Origin: Opitutales bacterium
Lineage (GTDB): Bacteria > Verrucomicrobiota > Verrucomicrobiia > Opitutales > UBA953
Length of the DNA: 45,247 nt
Assembly: GCA_024697185.1 (NCBI GenBank)
Contig: JAILGB010000030.1
Location: 1-45,247 of the forward strand
Direction of reading: 5' to 3'
Shown: positions 25,873-33,032 of the stretch, piece by piece
Layout: the number at the start of each line of letters is the position of its first letter
How positions within the stretch are numbered: position 1 is the stretch's first letter
Position numbers and translations under genes: made by a program
Notes under the pieces: model-generated
Database searches by the model: none
Told to the model about the DNA's origin: nothing
What the model saw: the letters and a program-made list of their open reading frames with translations, nothing else

Positions 25873-27297
25873 TTAGAGAATAGCGCCGGGCTGAATAGCG
25901 GCAGCCGCCGGATTTTCCTGCAACAATTTTTCCGCCGTCGCGACAAAATTGTCAACCTGCATCCCCGCCGTTCCCGTCTCGAGGGCGGCGATAGCGGCGA
26001 TCTTGTCAAAATCCTCCCGGGTCAGATTGAGGCGTCCGTCCTCGGCGAGCCGGTCAAAGAGATTGTTTTCGGTGATCTTGCCCTGGCGAATATCGCGCGC
26101 GGTGGCGACGGCGTGCGTCTTGATCACTTCGTGCGCGGTCTCGCGTCCGACACCGCGTTTGACAGCTTCCATCATGATTGTCGTCGTCAGGAGGAAGGGC
26201 AGATAATAATTCTTTTCCCGCTCGATGACCGGGCGGTTGATTTCCATCTGTTTAAGGATCACCAGGAAAGTTTCGAGCATGGCATCGATGGCGAAAAACG
26301 CGTCCGGCAACGCGACGCGACGGACGACGGAGCAGCTCACGTCGCCTTCGTTCCACTGGTCTCCGGCGAGCGCTTCGAGCATCGTCAAATGTCCCTTCAA
26401 GATGACATGCAGACCGTTGAGGCGTTCGCAACTGCGCGAATTCATCTTGTGCGGCATCGCCGACGAACCGACCTGTCCCGGCAAAAAGCCTTCGCTGGCA
26501 AGTTCATGTCCCGCCATCAGGCGCAAAGTCTTTGCAAAACTCGACAGGCCGGATCCGATATGCACGAGTGTTGCGACGGTGGCGAAATCAAGCGAACGCG
26601 GATAAACCTGTCCTGTCGCGTTAAACGCGTGCGGAATGCCGAGATGCTGGCGGACACGGCTGTCAAATTCCATCACCTTGTTGACATCCTGATCAAAAAG
26701 CGTGAGCAAATCGAGTTGCGTTCCAACGGCGCCTTTGACACCGCGAGCCGGATAATTGGCGATCAAGGCGTCGAGTTCCCGCAGGGCGACAATTATATCT
26801 TCGCCAAACATTGCAAAACGTTTGCCGAGCGTCGTCAACTGCGCGGCGACATTGTGGGTGCGCGAAGTCATGGCGAGATCGCGCGTCTCCGCGGCACGCT
26901 CCGCCAGGCGTTTGAGAGCGGCGATTGTCTTGAGGCGGATATATTTGAGGGATTTGAAAATTTGCAACTGCTCCACAGACTCCGTCAAGTCGCGGGAAGT
27001 CATGCCCTTGTGAATGTGCTGCCAGCCGGCGAGATCGCAAAATTCCTCAATGCGAGCCTTCACGTCGTGGCGCGTGATGCGTTCCCGCGCGTTGATGGAG
27101 TCGAGATTGACATTCTCCTTCACTTTTTCATACGCGTCAATCGCCTCTTGGGGAATATCGAGGCCGAGATCTTTTTGCGCCTTCATCACGGCGATCCAAA
27201 ATTCGCGCTCGAGAATAATGCGGCCCGTCGCAGACCAGATTTTTTTTACAGCCTCGGTGGCGTAACGTTGTGCCAAAACATTTGCAATGACTTCCAT
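25873..27297 (-). CDS. purB: Adenylosuccinate lyase, 474 aa
   Basis: PurB cleaves SAICAR and adenylosuccinate, releasing fumarate. The superfamily signature GSSAMPHKMN is at about residues 275-284. TSRDLTE and SRTHNVAAQ (usual TxxQPA) lie in the N-terminal half and supply active-site residues. The length and RxALPD-type segments match the longer, eukaryote-like purB clade. The start at 27297 gives the usual short N-terminus. A possible promoter shares its DNA with the terminator of the upstream gene. Confidence 0.95.
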   Translation of the reverse strand: MEVIANVLAQRYATEAVKKIWSATGRIILEREFWIAVMKAQKDLGLDIPQEAIDAYEKVKENVNLDSINARERITRHDVKARIEEFCDLAGWQHIHKGMTSRDLTESVEQLQIFKSLKYIRLKTIAALKRLAERAAETRDLAMTSRTHNVAAQLTTLGKRFAMFGEDIIVALRELDALIANYPARGVKGAVGTQLDLLTLFDQDVNKVMEFDSRVRQHLGIPHAFNATGQVYPRSLDFATVATLVHIGSGLSSFAKTLRLMAGHELASEGFLPGQVGSSAMPHKMNSRSCERLNGLHVILKGHLTMLEALAGDQWNEGDVSCSVVRRVALPDAFFAIDAMLETFLVILKQMEINRPVIEREKNYYLPFLLTTTIMMEAVKRGVGRETAHEVIKTHAVATARDIRQGKITENNLFDRLAEDGRLNLTREDFDKIAAIAALETGTAGMQVDNFVATAEKLLQENPAAAAIQPGAIL

Positions 27298-27307
27298 AAT
27301 AAATATG

Positions 27308-27336
27308 AGTTTAAATAAAAAAAAGCGTTCCCGCGA
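27308..27336 (-). promoter_or_regulatory. Possible purB promoter overlapping a terminator
   Basis: On the minus strand, TCGCGG (27331-27336), 17 nt, TAAACT (27308-27313), then 10 nt to the ATG. Both boxes are weak, but the layout and the position of the repeat copy are the same as in the hisS, ribE and rpe promoters. Confidence 0.35.
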
Positions 27337-27356
27337 GAATATTCCCTCGGGAACGC
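27317..27356 (-). terminator. Terminator after the tandem paralogue genes
   Basis: On the minus strand, GCGTTCCCGAGG and CTCGCGGGAACGC form a stem followed by a run of eight T. Both arms are repeat copies in opposite orientation. Confidence 0.85.
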
Positions 27357-27376
27357 GATTTAAATCGAGCGAGAGC

Positions 27377-28096
27377 CTATTCCTTCGCCGGCGCTTCTTC
27401 GGCGGGCTTCGCCTGCTGCGCCTTGAGGAACTCTTCCTCGTTGACAGCCGTGTAGAGCTTGGACTCGACGACTTGGAGGAGATAGTTACGGGTGAGCGAG
27501 AAACCGTATTTTTCAGTCATCGTCTTGTTGTCCGCTTCGAGACGCTGGGTCGCGGTCTTGATTTCCTCCTCGAGCTTGCTCTTGGCTTCGCCGTCCTGCA
27601 TTTGGGCTAACGCGGCATTCATCTGCACCAGACGGTCGCGTTGCGCCTGCACGATTTGGACATTGTGGCGGAAAAGATCATTTTCAACAGCACCGGGGAT
27701 TTTGGCGATCAAACGGAATTTGTCGTTAGCGCGCACCAAAAACTGGTCTGCGGGAACGCCCTCTTCCTTCGCCTTGTTGTATTCTTCGTCCGTCAACTTG
27801 ATAAAAACTTGCGAATTGACGATCTGGTGCACATAGTTTCTCGCGAGCGAAAAACCGTAGGACTGTGTCATCTGCGCATTGTTTTTGTTAAGTGCGGCCT
27901 CGCGATCCTTGATCGCTCCCGCCATCAGTTCTTTTTCCTTGGGGGAAAGGATCTGCGAGAGAGCGACGAGCGCTTGGCGCTGACGCTGGACAAGCTGGAC
28001 ATTTTGCATAAACTGCTCGTTGGCCGCAGCCGTCGAGATCGTTGACACATGAATGAATTTTTGTCCGTTCTGTTCGATGTAATCTAAATCTGCCAT
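27377..28096 (-). CDS. Unknown protein with two internal helical repeats, no signal peptide, 239 aa
   Basis: No family recognised. The protein consists of two copies of a helical unit of about 85-90 residues. Each unit has FxxNVQxxQxxRxxLV, a Glu/Lys-rich helix, a KNN or DNKTM turn, YGFSLxRNY, and an ending like LTDEEYNKA or VNEEEFLKA. It is a close paralogue of the gene directly upstream, but it lacks that protein's signal peptide and starts at the shared IEQNGQKFIHVSTIS segment. It is therefore predicted to stay in the cytoplasm. The tail is Ala/Glu/Pro-rich. The gap to the upstream paralogue is 25 nt, and a strong terminator follows. Confidence 0.85.
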   Translation of the reverse strand: MADLDYIEQNGQKFIHVSTISTAAANEQFMQNVQLVQRQRQALVALSQILSPKEKELMAGAIKDREAALNKNNAQMTQSYGFSLARNYVHQIVNSQVFIKLTDEEYNKAKEEGVPADQFLVRANDKFRLIAKIPGAVENDLFRHNVQIVQAQRDRLVQMNAALAQMQDGEAKSKLEEEIKTATQRLEADNKTMTEKYGFSLTRNYLLQVVESKLYTAVNEEEFLKAQQAKPAEEAPAKE

Positions 28097-28121
28097 TTTG
28101 ATTTATATATTGGTTTTTTTC

Positions 28122-28991
28122 TTAGATTTGAGACTCCGCGTCCGTTTTTTCGGATTTTTCGGCGGCTTCCAAACGCGCCTGAGCTTCTGCCTTCAAATAT
28201 TCTTCTTCGTTGACTTTCATGAAGAGCTTGATTTTTTCAACCTGCATCATGTAGTTGCGGGTGAGCGAAAAACCGTAGTGCTTGATCATTTCGTCATTGT
28301 TCTTCTTAAGAGTTTCCTCTTCATTTTTGAACTGCTCTTCAAGCTTGGTTTTTTCTTCGCCGTCCTCCATTTGCGCGATGACGTTATTCATTTGAATCAG
28401 ACGCTCGCGACCGTTTTGCATGATCTGCACATTGCGACGGAACAAATCGTTTTCCTCCGCAGTCGGGATTGTCGCGACCAATTGATATTTGTCGTCGCCC
28501 TTGACTTCAAAAACCGGTTTTTCACCGTCTTTTTTATTTTCAGCCTCTTCGCGCGCTTTCTTGTATTCTTCGTCGCTGAGTTTGAGGAAAATCTTAGTGG
28601 AAACGATCTGCTGCACATAGTCGCGAGTGATGTTAAAGCCGTAGGCCTTTGTCATCGCCTCATTGTTTTTGGCAAACGCTTCCGTGCGGTTTTTGATAGA
28701 GTCCTTCAACAACTCTTTTTCCTCCGGCGAAAGAATCCGGTCGAGTTCGACCAACGCCTGACGCTGCGCGCCCAAAATCTGCACATTCTTCATAAACTCC
28801 TCACAAGCGCTAACCTGCGAGATCGTCGAAATATGAATATATTTCTGACCATTTTGTTCGATTGTCTCGAACGCATCCGTTTTCGCGGGCGCGGGAGCTG
28901 CGGTCGTCGCTGCCGGCTCATCGGCCGCATTTGCGAAAGTTACCGCGGGAAGCATTGCTGCAAGAGCAAGGAGGGTATTTTTAAGTTTCAT
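28122..28991 (-). CDS. Secreted unknown protein with two internal helical repeats, 289 aa
   Basis: No family recognised. A signal peptide (residues 1-22, ANA-A) and a short Ala/Pro/Thr linker precede IEQNGQKYIHISTIS. Two copies of the same helical unit as in the downstream paralogue follow (about residues 65-155 and 180-270), with the conserved YGFNITRDY and YGFSLTRNY. Predicted helices are rich in Glu and Lys and look coiled-coil-like. Export suggests an envelope or periplasmic role. It has a good promoter and leads the two-gene unit. It contains no copy of the CGGGAACG repeat. Confidence 0.85.
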   Translation of the reverse strand: MKLKNTLLALAAMLPAVTFANAADEPAATTAAPAPAKTDAFETIEQNGQKYIHISTISQVSACEEFMKNVQILGAQRQALVELDRILSPEEKELLKDSIKNRTEAFAKNNEAMTKAYGFNITRDYVQQIVSTKIFLKLSDEEYKKAREEAENKKDGEKPVFEVKGDDKYQLVATIPTAEENDLFRRNVQIMQNGRERLIQMNNVIAQMEDGEEKTKLEEQFKNEEETLKKNNDEMIKHYGFSLTRNYMMQVEKIKLFMKVNEEEYLKAEAQARLEAAEKSEKTDAESQI

Positions 28992-29017
28992 AGGATTTAA
29001 TAATGATTTACCTGTTT

Positions 29018-29046
29018 ATAATAAGATTTATACGTTTGCTTTTCAA
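29018..29046 (-). promoter_or_regulatory. Promoter of the tandem paralogue operon
   Basis: On the minus strand, TTGAAA (29041-29046), 17 nt, TATTAT (29018-29023). The -10 box ends 26 nt before the start codon, so this transcript should have a short leader. Confidence 0.7.
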
Positions 29047-29091
29047 GCGTATTCAAAATAAAAGCGACGCAATTTGAAAATTTTATCTAAA

Positions 29092-29445
29092 TCACCATTT
29101 GTTGCGAAAAACGAAAAAGACGGCGCCGACAATACAGAAAAACGCCCACAAATAATCCCAGCGCCATTTTTCGTCCATCAGCAGCAGCGAAAACGGGACA
29201 AAGACCAAAAGCGTAATGACTTCCTGCATCACCTTCAACTGTCCCAGCTCCAAACCGCCGGCATAACCGATCCGGTTGGCGGGCACCATGATCATATACT
29301 CAAAAAACGCCACGCCCCAGCTCATCAAAATCACCCAGAACAGCGGCTTGTCCGTTCCCGTGCGCAAATGCCCGTACCACGCATAGGTCATAAACAAATT
29401 GGACAAAATCAAAAGCCCGGAAACTTTCAAAAACGTCAATGCCAT
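29092..29445 (-). CDS. DUF486 family small multidrug-like membrane protein, 117 aa
   Basis: The four-helix protein matches DUF486: SNLFMTYAWYGHLR near the N-terminus, SWGVAFFEYMIMVPANRIG in the middle, and GQLKVMQEVITL followed by a last helix ending AVFFVFRNKW. Members resemble half-size drug/metabolite transporter subunits, but transport has not been established for the family. It lies 27 nt after ruvB and is probably co-transcribed. Confidence 0.92.
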   Translation of the reverse strand: MALTFLKVSGLLILSNLFMTYAWYGHLRTGTDKPLFWVILMSWGVAFFEYMIMVPANRIGYAGGLELGQLKVMQEVITLLVFVPFSLLLMDEKWRWDYLWAFFCIVGAVFFVFRNKW

Positions 29446-29472
29446 TTTTAAAAAAATGCGCTTTTTAAAAAC

Positions 29473-30546
29473 TCAAAGTCCAAGTTCGCCCTGCCCGGGA
29501 CCGCGCTTGACGCCGCAGACCTGCCAGCCTTTTTCCGTCAAAAGTCTGCCCTGTGGCGTTCTCGCGATATAGCCTTCCTGGATCAAATACGGCTCGTGAA
29601 CTTCCTCCAAAGTGTTGGCATCCTCGCCGACAGCAACGGCAATCGTCGTCAGGCCGACAGGACCGCCGCCATAATTTTCCGCCATGACGCGCAAAATCCG
29701 CTTGTCCATTTCATCAAGCCCGAAACGGTCGATCTCCAAAAGCTCCAAAGCCTGCGACGCCATCGCCTGCGTAATATCGCCGTTCCCGCGCTCAATCGCA
29801 TAGTCGCGGGAAAAACGGATCAGATTGTTGACAATACGCGGCGTCCCGCGGGCGCGCCTGGCGATCTCCATCGCTCCCGCCTCGTCGATTTTGACACCCA
29901 GCTTGGCGCAGTTGCGCTGCACGATCTTAAAAAGATCCGCCACCGCATAATAATCAAGACGCGTCTGCAAAGTGAAACGGGAACGCATCGGCGCCGTCAA
30001 AAGACCCGTCCGCGTCGTCGCGCCCACCAACGTAAAACGCGGGATCGTCAAACGGACACTCCGCGCATTGGGACCCTGATCAATCATAATGTCAATCCGG
30101 AAATCCTCCATCGCAGAATACAAAAATTCCTCCACCACGCGGGAAATGCGATGAATCTCGTCAATAAACAAAATCTCACCCTCCTCGAGCGATGTCAGCA
30201 GACCCGCCAAGTCCGCAGGCTTCTCAATCACGGGGCCCGACGTAATCTTCACCTTCGTCCCCATCTCCTCCGCCAAAATCAACGCCAATGTCGTCTTGCC
30301 CAAACCGGGCGGACCATGCAGCAAAATATGATCCAACGCGCGCCCCTCACGACGCGCCGCCCCCACCATAACACGCAAGCGCTCAACCGTCCGCGCCTGC
30401 CCCGTAAAATCGTCAAAGTTCGGCGGGCGCAAAACCTGATCCATCGAAGACTCCTTCTTGTTCAAAGCCTCCTCAAAATAACTGCGCGCCCCGACACCCT
30501 CCGCGGGATCGGACTCGACAGAATTCGCGCTCCTTTTACTTGCCAT
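29473..30546 (-). CDS. ruvB: Holliday junction branch migration helicase RuvB, 357 aa
   Basis: RuvB is the AAA+ motor that drives branch migration with RuvA. After a short non-conserved N-terminus, RPPNFDDFTGQ leads into Walker A GPPGLGKTT and Walker B FIDEIHR. GATTRTGLLTAPMRSRF holds sensor 1 and the Arg finger. The C-terminal winged helix has GPVGLTTIAVAVGED and EPYLIQEGYIARTPQGR. ruvA and ruvC are not in the window. Its promoter lies directly upstream. Confidence 0.98.
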   Translation of the reverse strand: MASKRSANSVESDPAEGVGARSYFEEALNKKESSMDQVLRPPNFDDFTGQARTVERLRVMVGAARREGRALDHILLHGPPGLGKTTLALILAEEMGTKVKITSGPVIEKPADLAGLLTSLEEGEILFIDEIHRISRVVEEFLYSAMEDFRIDIMIDQGPNARSVRLTIPRFTLVGATTRTGLLTAPMRSRFTLQTRLDYYAVADLFKIVQRNCAKLGVKIDEAGAMEIARRARGTPRIVNNLIRFSRDYAIERGNGDITQAMASQALELLEIDRFGLDEMDKRILRVMAENYGGGPVGLTTIAVAVGEDANTLEEVHEPYLIQEGYIARTPQGRLLTEKGWQVCGVKRGPGQGELGL

Positions 30547-30557
30547 TTCAAAAAAAC

Positions 30558-30586
30558 ATTATAAAAACGATCCCGCCGATTCTCAA
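30558..30586 (-). promoter_or_regulatory. ruvB promoter, predicted leaderless or nearly so
   Basis: On the minus strand, TTGAGA (30581-30586), 17 nt, TATAAT (30558-30563), then 11 nt to the ruvB ATG. Confidence 0.75.
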
Positions 30587-30687
30587 TTCATAAAAACAAA
30601 AATATCAAAAACAAAACATAAAAAATTCTTGCGTTTTTTTTTTTGAATACTAGGATATGAGAAGAAATTGCTTATCTCTTTTTTACT

Positions 30688-31404
30688 ATGAAAAAATTGT
30701 TTTTGATCCTAATATCCCTCTTGCCCGCATTAAGCACATTTGCGCAAGAATTCCATGAAGACAAATTTGCGCTCACTTACTACAATTTAAACTACGACCC
30801 GCAAGGGAATCCGACAGAACCCTATTTTGTAATAACAAAAGTCGATCAACCAACTGAAAAAGTTTCCCCCGTACGACACCTGCACCGCGAAGGGAAGCCG
30901 GGAGCCTACAACTTCGGAAAATTTAAAAACAAATGGAAAAAAGGAAAAACCTTTTATTTCGAAAATAATGATATTAAATTAGACGTTCCAAAGCTTCTAA
31001 GCATTTCTCCGGGAGAACGGCAAAATAAACTATTATTCGTATTCTCCGGCGTTTTTACAGTAAAAGAAACCGGATTTTATAGATTTGAGTATCAAAAATT
31101 TTATGAAATTATTGGACTAGGGGAAGCTCCAACAACCTTGCGAACATCGTTCTGTTGGCACGATCGCGACGGGCATCCCTATTTCACTCCTCCCACGGGG
31201 AAAAACACTGACAAAGTCCCTTTTGAACCGCAAACATATGCAGAACAATGGCAACGATATGGCGGGCACTGGACTAAATTGGTCGCGGGAACGAAATATT
31301 ATTTCGTCGCAATTCATCCTCACCTTCCCCAAAACTTTTCACTAAAACTGATAAAGCATCCAAAGAACGAGAAAATTTCCATAACACCTTTTTCTCAAAA
31401 ATAA
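30688..31404 (+). CDS. Secreted protein of unknown function, 238 aa
   Basis: A signal peptide (residues 1-19, TFA-Q) shows export. The mature protein is rich in Tyr, Phe, Pro and Lys and looks beta-rich, with a segment of the form VFTVKETGFYRFEYQ, as in carbohydrate-binding or jelly-roll type domains; this is only an impression. No family is recognised. The gene stands alone, with ruvB divergent upstream and its own terminator downstream. It is more AT-rich than its neighbours, with one repeat copy near the end. Confidence 0.85.
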   Translation: MKKLFLILISLLPALSTFAQEFHEDKFALTYYNLNYDPQGNPTEPYFVITKVDQPTEKVSPVRHLHREGKPGAYNFGKFKNKWKKGKTFYFENNDIKLDVPKLLSISPGERQNKLLFVFSGVFTVKETGFYRFEYQKFYEIIGLGEAPTTLRTSFCWHDRDGHPYFTPPTGKNTDKVPFEPQTYAEQWQRYGGHWTKLVAGTKYYFVAIHPHLPQNFSLKLIKHPKNEKISITPFSQK

Positions 31405-31410
31405 ACCCCC

Positions 31411-31444
31411 GTTCCCGCGGAGCTAATCTGCGGGAACTTTTTTT
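31411..31444 (+). terminator. Terminator of the secreted unknown protein gene
   Basis: GTTCCCGC (31411-31418) and GCGGGAAC (31430-31437) form a perfect 8-bp stem with an 11-nt loop, followed by a T-run. Both arms are repeat copies. Confidence 0.85.
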
Positions 31445-31510
31445 GGCGGGAACGGCTTTTAGCCACGCTTCGTCCGCTTGCCGCACATTGGCTTGCCGTT
31501 CCCGCAAAAC

Positions 31511-31548
31511 AAAAAAAAAACGCGCGGCGGGCGTTCCCGCGGCGCGTT
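31511..31548 (-). terminator. Terminator of tmRNA
   Basis: On the minus strand, AACGCGC and GCGCGTT (31542-31548 and 31519-31525) pair, with inner CGGG/CCCG, and are followed by about ten T. The loop carries a repeat copy. Confidence 0.8.
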
Positions 31549-31554
31549 AAAAAT

Positions 31555-31926
31555 TGGTGGAGATGGCGGGAGTTGAACCCGCGTCTTTTTGCCTTTCAGC
31601 AATAACCGCTACATGCTTAGTCGCAAATTTGATTTCGCGCGCAAATGTCGTTGCAACACGGCATTTGTTTGCTATCGGCGTTTTCAGGTTTTGGCTCGTG
31701 CTAACGCGGACAAAATCGAGGTTGCCTACTTTTGAACCAGCCCCGGCGCTCAGTAGGTGTCGGCGTCGGTGACTGACTGCTTACAACTTAAGCAGCAACA
31801 GCGAGCGCAGGGCGCTCGAAGTTGATAGAGTTGCCATTTAACCGGCGATACGTGATTAAAGAGGTAAGTGTCATCCTCTGCATGCTGTCACGGCCTATTT
31901 GCAAAAATCGAATCCGGAACATCCCC
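31555..31926 (-). ncRNA. ssrA: Transfer-messenger RNA (tmRNA)
   Basis: tmRNA rescues stalled ribosomes and tags the nascent peptide. The 5' end (GGGGATGTTCCGGATTCGA, minus strand from 31926) and the 3' end (a T-arm with GGGTTCAACTCCC, then CATCTCCACCA, with CCA encoded) are the conserved tRNA-like halves. The mature length is about 372 nt in one piece, not permuted. The tag reading frame is at 31788-31835; read from a GGC resume codon it gives GNSINFERPALAVAA and then TAA. The exact resume codon is inferred. It has its own promoter and terminator. Confidence 0.95.
31788..31835 (-). other. tmRNA proteolysis-tag reading frame
   Basis: The frame GGC...GCTGCT-TAA encodes a 15-residue tag ending ALAVAA, the hydrophobic end expected of an SsrA degron. 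The stop codon is certain; the first codon is inferred. Confidence 0.8.
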
Positions 31927-31958
31927 AATAAAAAAGAACAAAAATGAATTATGCGATT

Positions 31959-31987
31959 ATTATACTATTTCGGCAGCGAATCGTAAA
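31959..31987 (-). promoter_or_regulatory. tmRNA promoter
   Basis: On the minus strand, TTTACG (31982-31987), 17 nt, perfect TATAAT (31959-31964). The -10 box ends 32 nt before the mature 5' end, which leaves a short 5' precursor for RNase P to remove. Confidence 0.75.
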
Positions 31988-32152
31988 TATTTTTATTCTC
32001 AAAAATTAAAAAAAAGACTTTTCACAGGAATCCTTTTTTGTTTTAATTAGTTAATATTTTTTAATCGTCTCTGAACTACCGGGCGTCTTTTTTATATCCT
32101 AAAAAATCACTTCTTTGCCCGGCAAGCAAGACTCAACCAACAATAAATAACC

Positions 32153-32911
32153 ATGTCTGATAATACACCAGAAAACGGCGTCGAAGAAAATCCGACAGCC
32201 GTTCCCGCATCAGATGCCACGCCGACAACGGCTCCCGAAGCCGTTCCCGCGGAGGAAACAGTCGAGGCTCCCAAAGCGCCCTTGGCGGAAAATGCCCTCG
32301 AATCCGCGCACGCGGACGCACTCCCGCTCTGCCCTATCGGCAATGAAGAAAAAGCAAGCCCCACGACCAAAAAATACAATAACAACGGTCATCGCGGACT
32401 GCATCGTGGCAACAAAAGCAATACAAAATCCGGAACGCCCTCAAGCCAACCGGGACTGATCGACAACAACGAAGGATTCAAAGAAACGCTCTCCGGCGCC
32501 GGCGTCAACAAAGCCCGCCGCCAGCGTCCGCGAACCAACGAAAATGTCATCAACAAAAACATCGAAGAAGCTCGCGAATCCGGCAGCTGGCGCGTCGAAA
32601 GCGCTGTCAAGGAACCGCGAAAATTCCATCCGCAGTCAAACATCGTTGACTCCAACGGCAAACTCCACATTGAGCCGGCAGCCATGCCCGTCCAGGCAAA
32701 AGAACCGTCCCTGCTCTCCAAACTGTGGACAAAAGTCTGCAAACTTTTTGGCGTAAAAACCAAAAAACACGGCAAAAAATTCGACAAAAAACACAACGGA
32801 AAACGCTATTACAAAAACGACAAGAAGTTTAATAAGGGCAATTTCCGTCATGGTGGCAAAAATCGCAATTTTCGCCGTCGCGGCAAAGACTTTAAAGCCA
32901 ACAAGGACTAA
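32153..32911 (+). CDS. Low-complexity, strongly basic protein, 252 aa
   Basis: No family recognised. The N-terminal 60 residues are acidic and rich in Ala, Pro, Thr and Glu (including two repeat-encoded VPA units). The middle is polar. The C-terminal 60 residues are extremely Lys/Arg/His/Asn/Gly-rich (elements such as KKHGKKFDKK and NFRRRGK), suggesting nucleic acid or ribosome binding. No signal peptide is present. It is flanked by tmRNA (divergent) and terC, with a clean terminator after it. Confidence 0.8.
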   Translation: MSDNTPENGVEENPTAVPASDATPTTAPEAVPAEETVEAPKAPLAENALESAHADALPLCPIGNEEKASPTTKKYNNNGHRGLHRGNKSNTKSGTPSSQPGLIDNNEGFKETLSGAGVNKARRQRPRTNENVINKNIEEARESGSWRVESAVKEPRKFHPQSNIVDSNGKLHIEPAAMPVQAKEPSLLSKLWTKVCKLFGVKTKKHGKKFDKKHNGKRYYKNDKKFNKGNFRHGGKNRNFRRRGKDFKANKD

Positions 32912-32932
32912 TCCGCCGAGATGATCCTTTCC

Positions 32933-32969
32933 AAGCGTCCGTCGCCCTGTGTGCCGGACGCTTTTTTTG
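32933..32969 (+). terminator. Terminator of the basic protein gene
   Basis: AAGCGTCCG (32933-32941) and CGGACGCTT (32955-32963), a perfect 9-bp stem followed by a T-run. Unlike most terminators here it does not use the CGGGAACG repeat. Confidence 0.9.
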
Positions 32970-33017
32970 TCCACGGGAACGGCATTCTTTCTTCTTCAAT
33001 CCTTTTGTTCACTTTGC

Positions 33018-33023
33018 TATACT
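33018..33023 (+). promoter_or_regulatory. terC-HAD -10 box
   Basis: TATACT ends 9 nt before the ATG at 33033. At 17 nt upstream lies TTCAAT (32995-33000), a weak -35. A leaderless mRNA is possible. Confidence 0.4.
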
Positions 33024-33032
33024 AACTTATAT

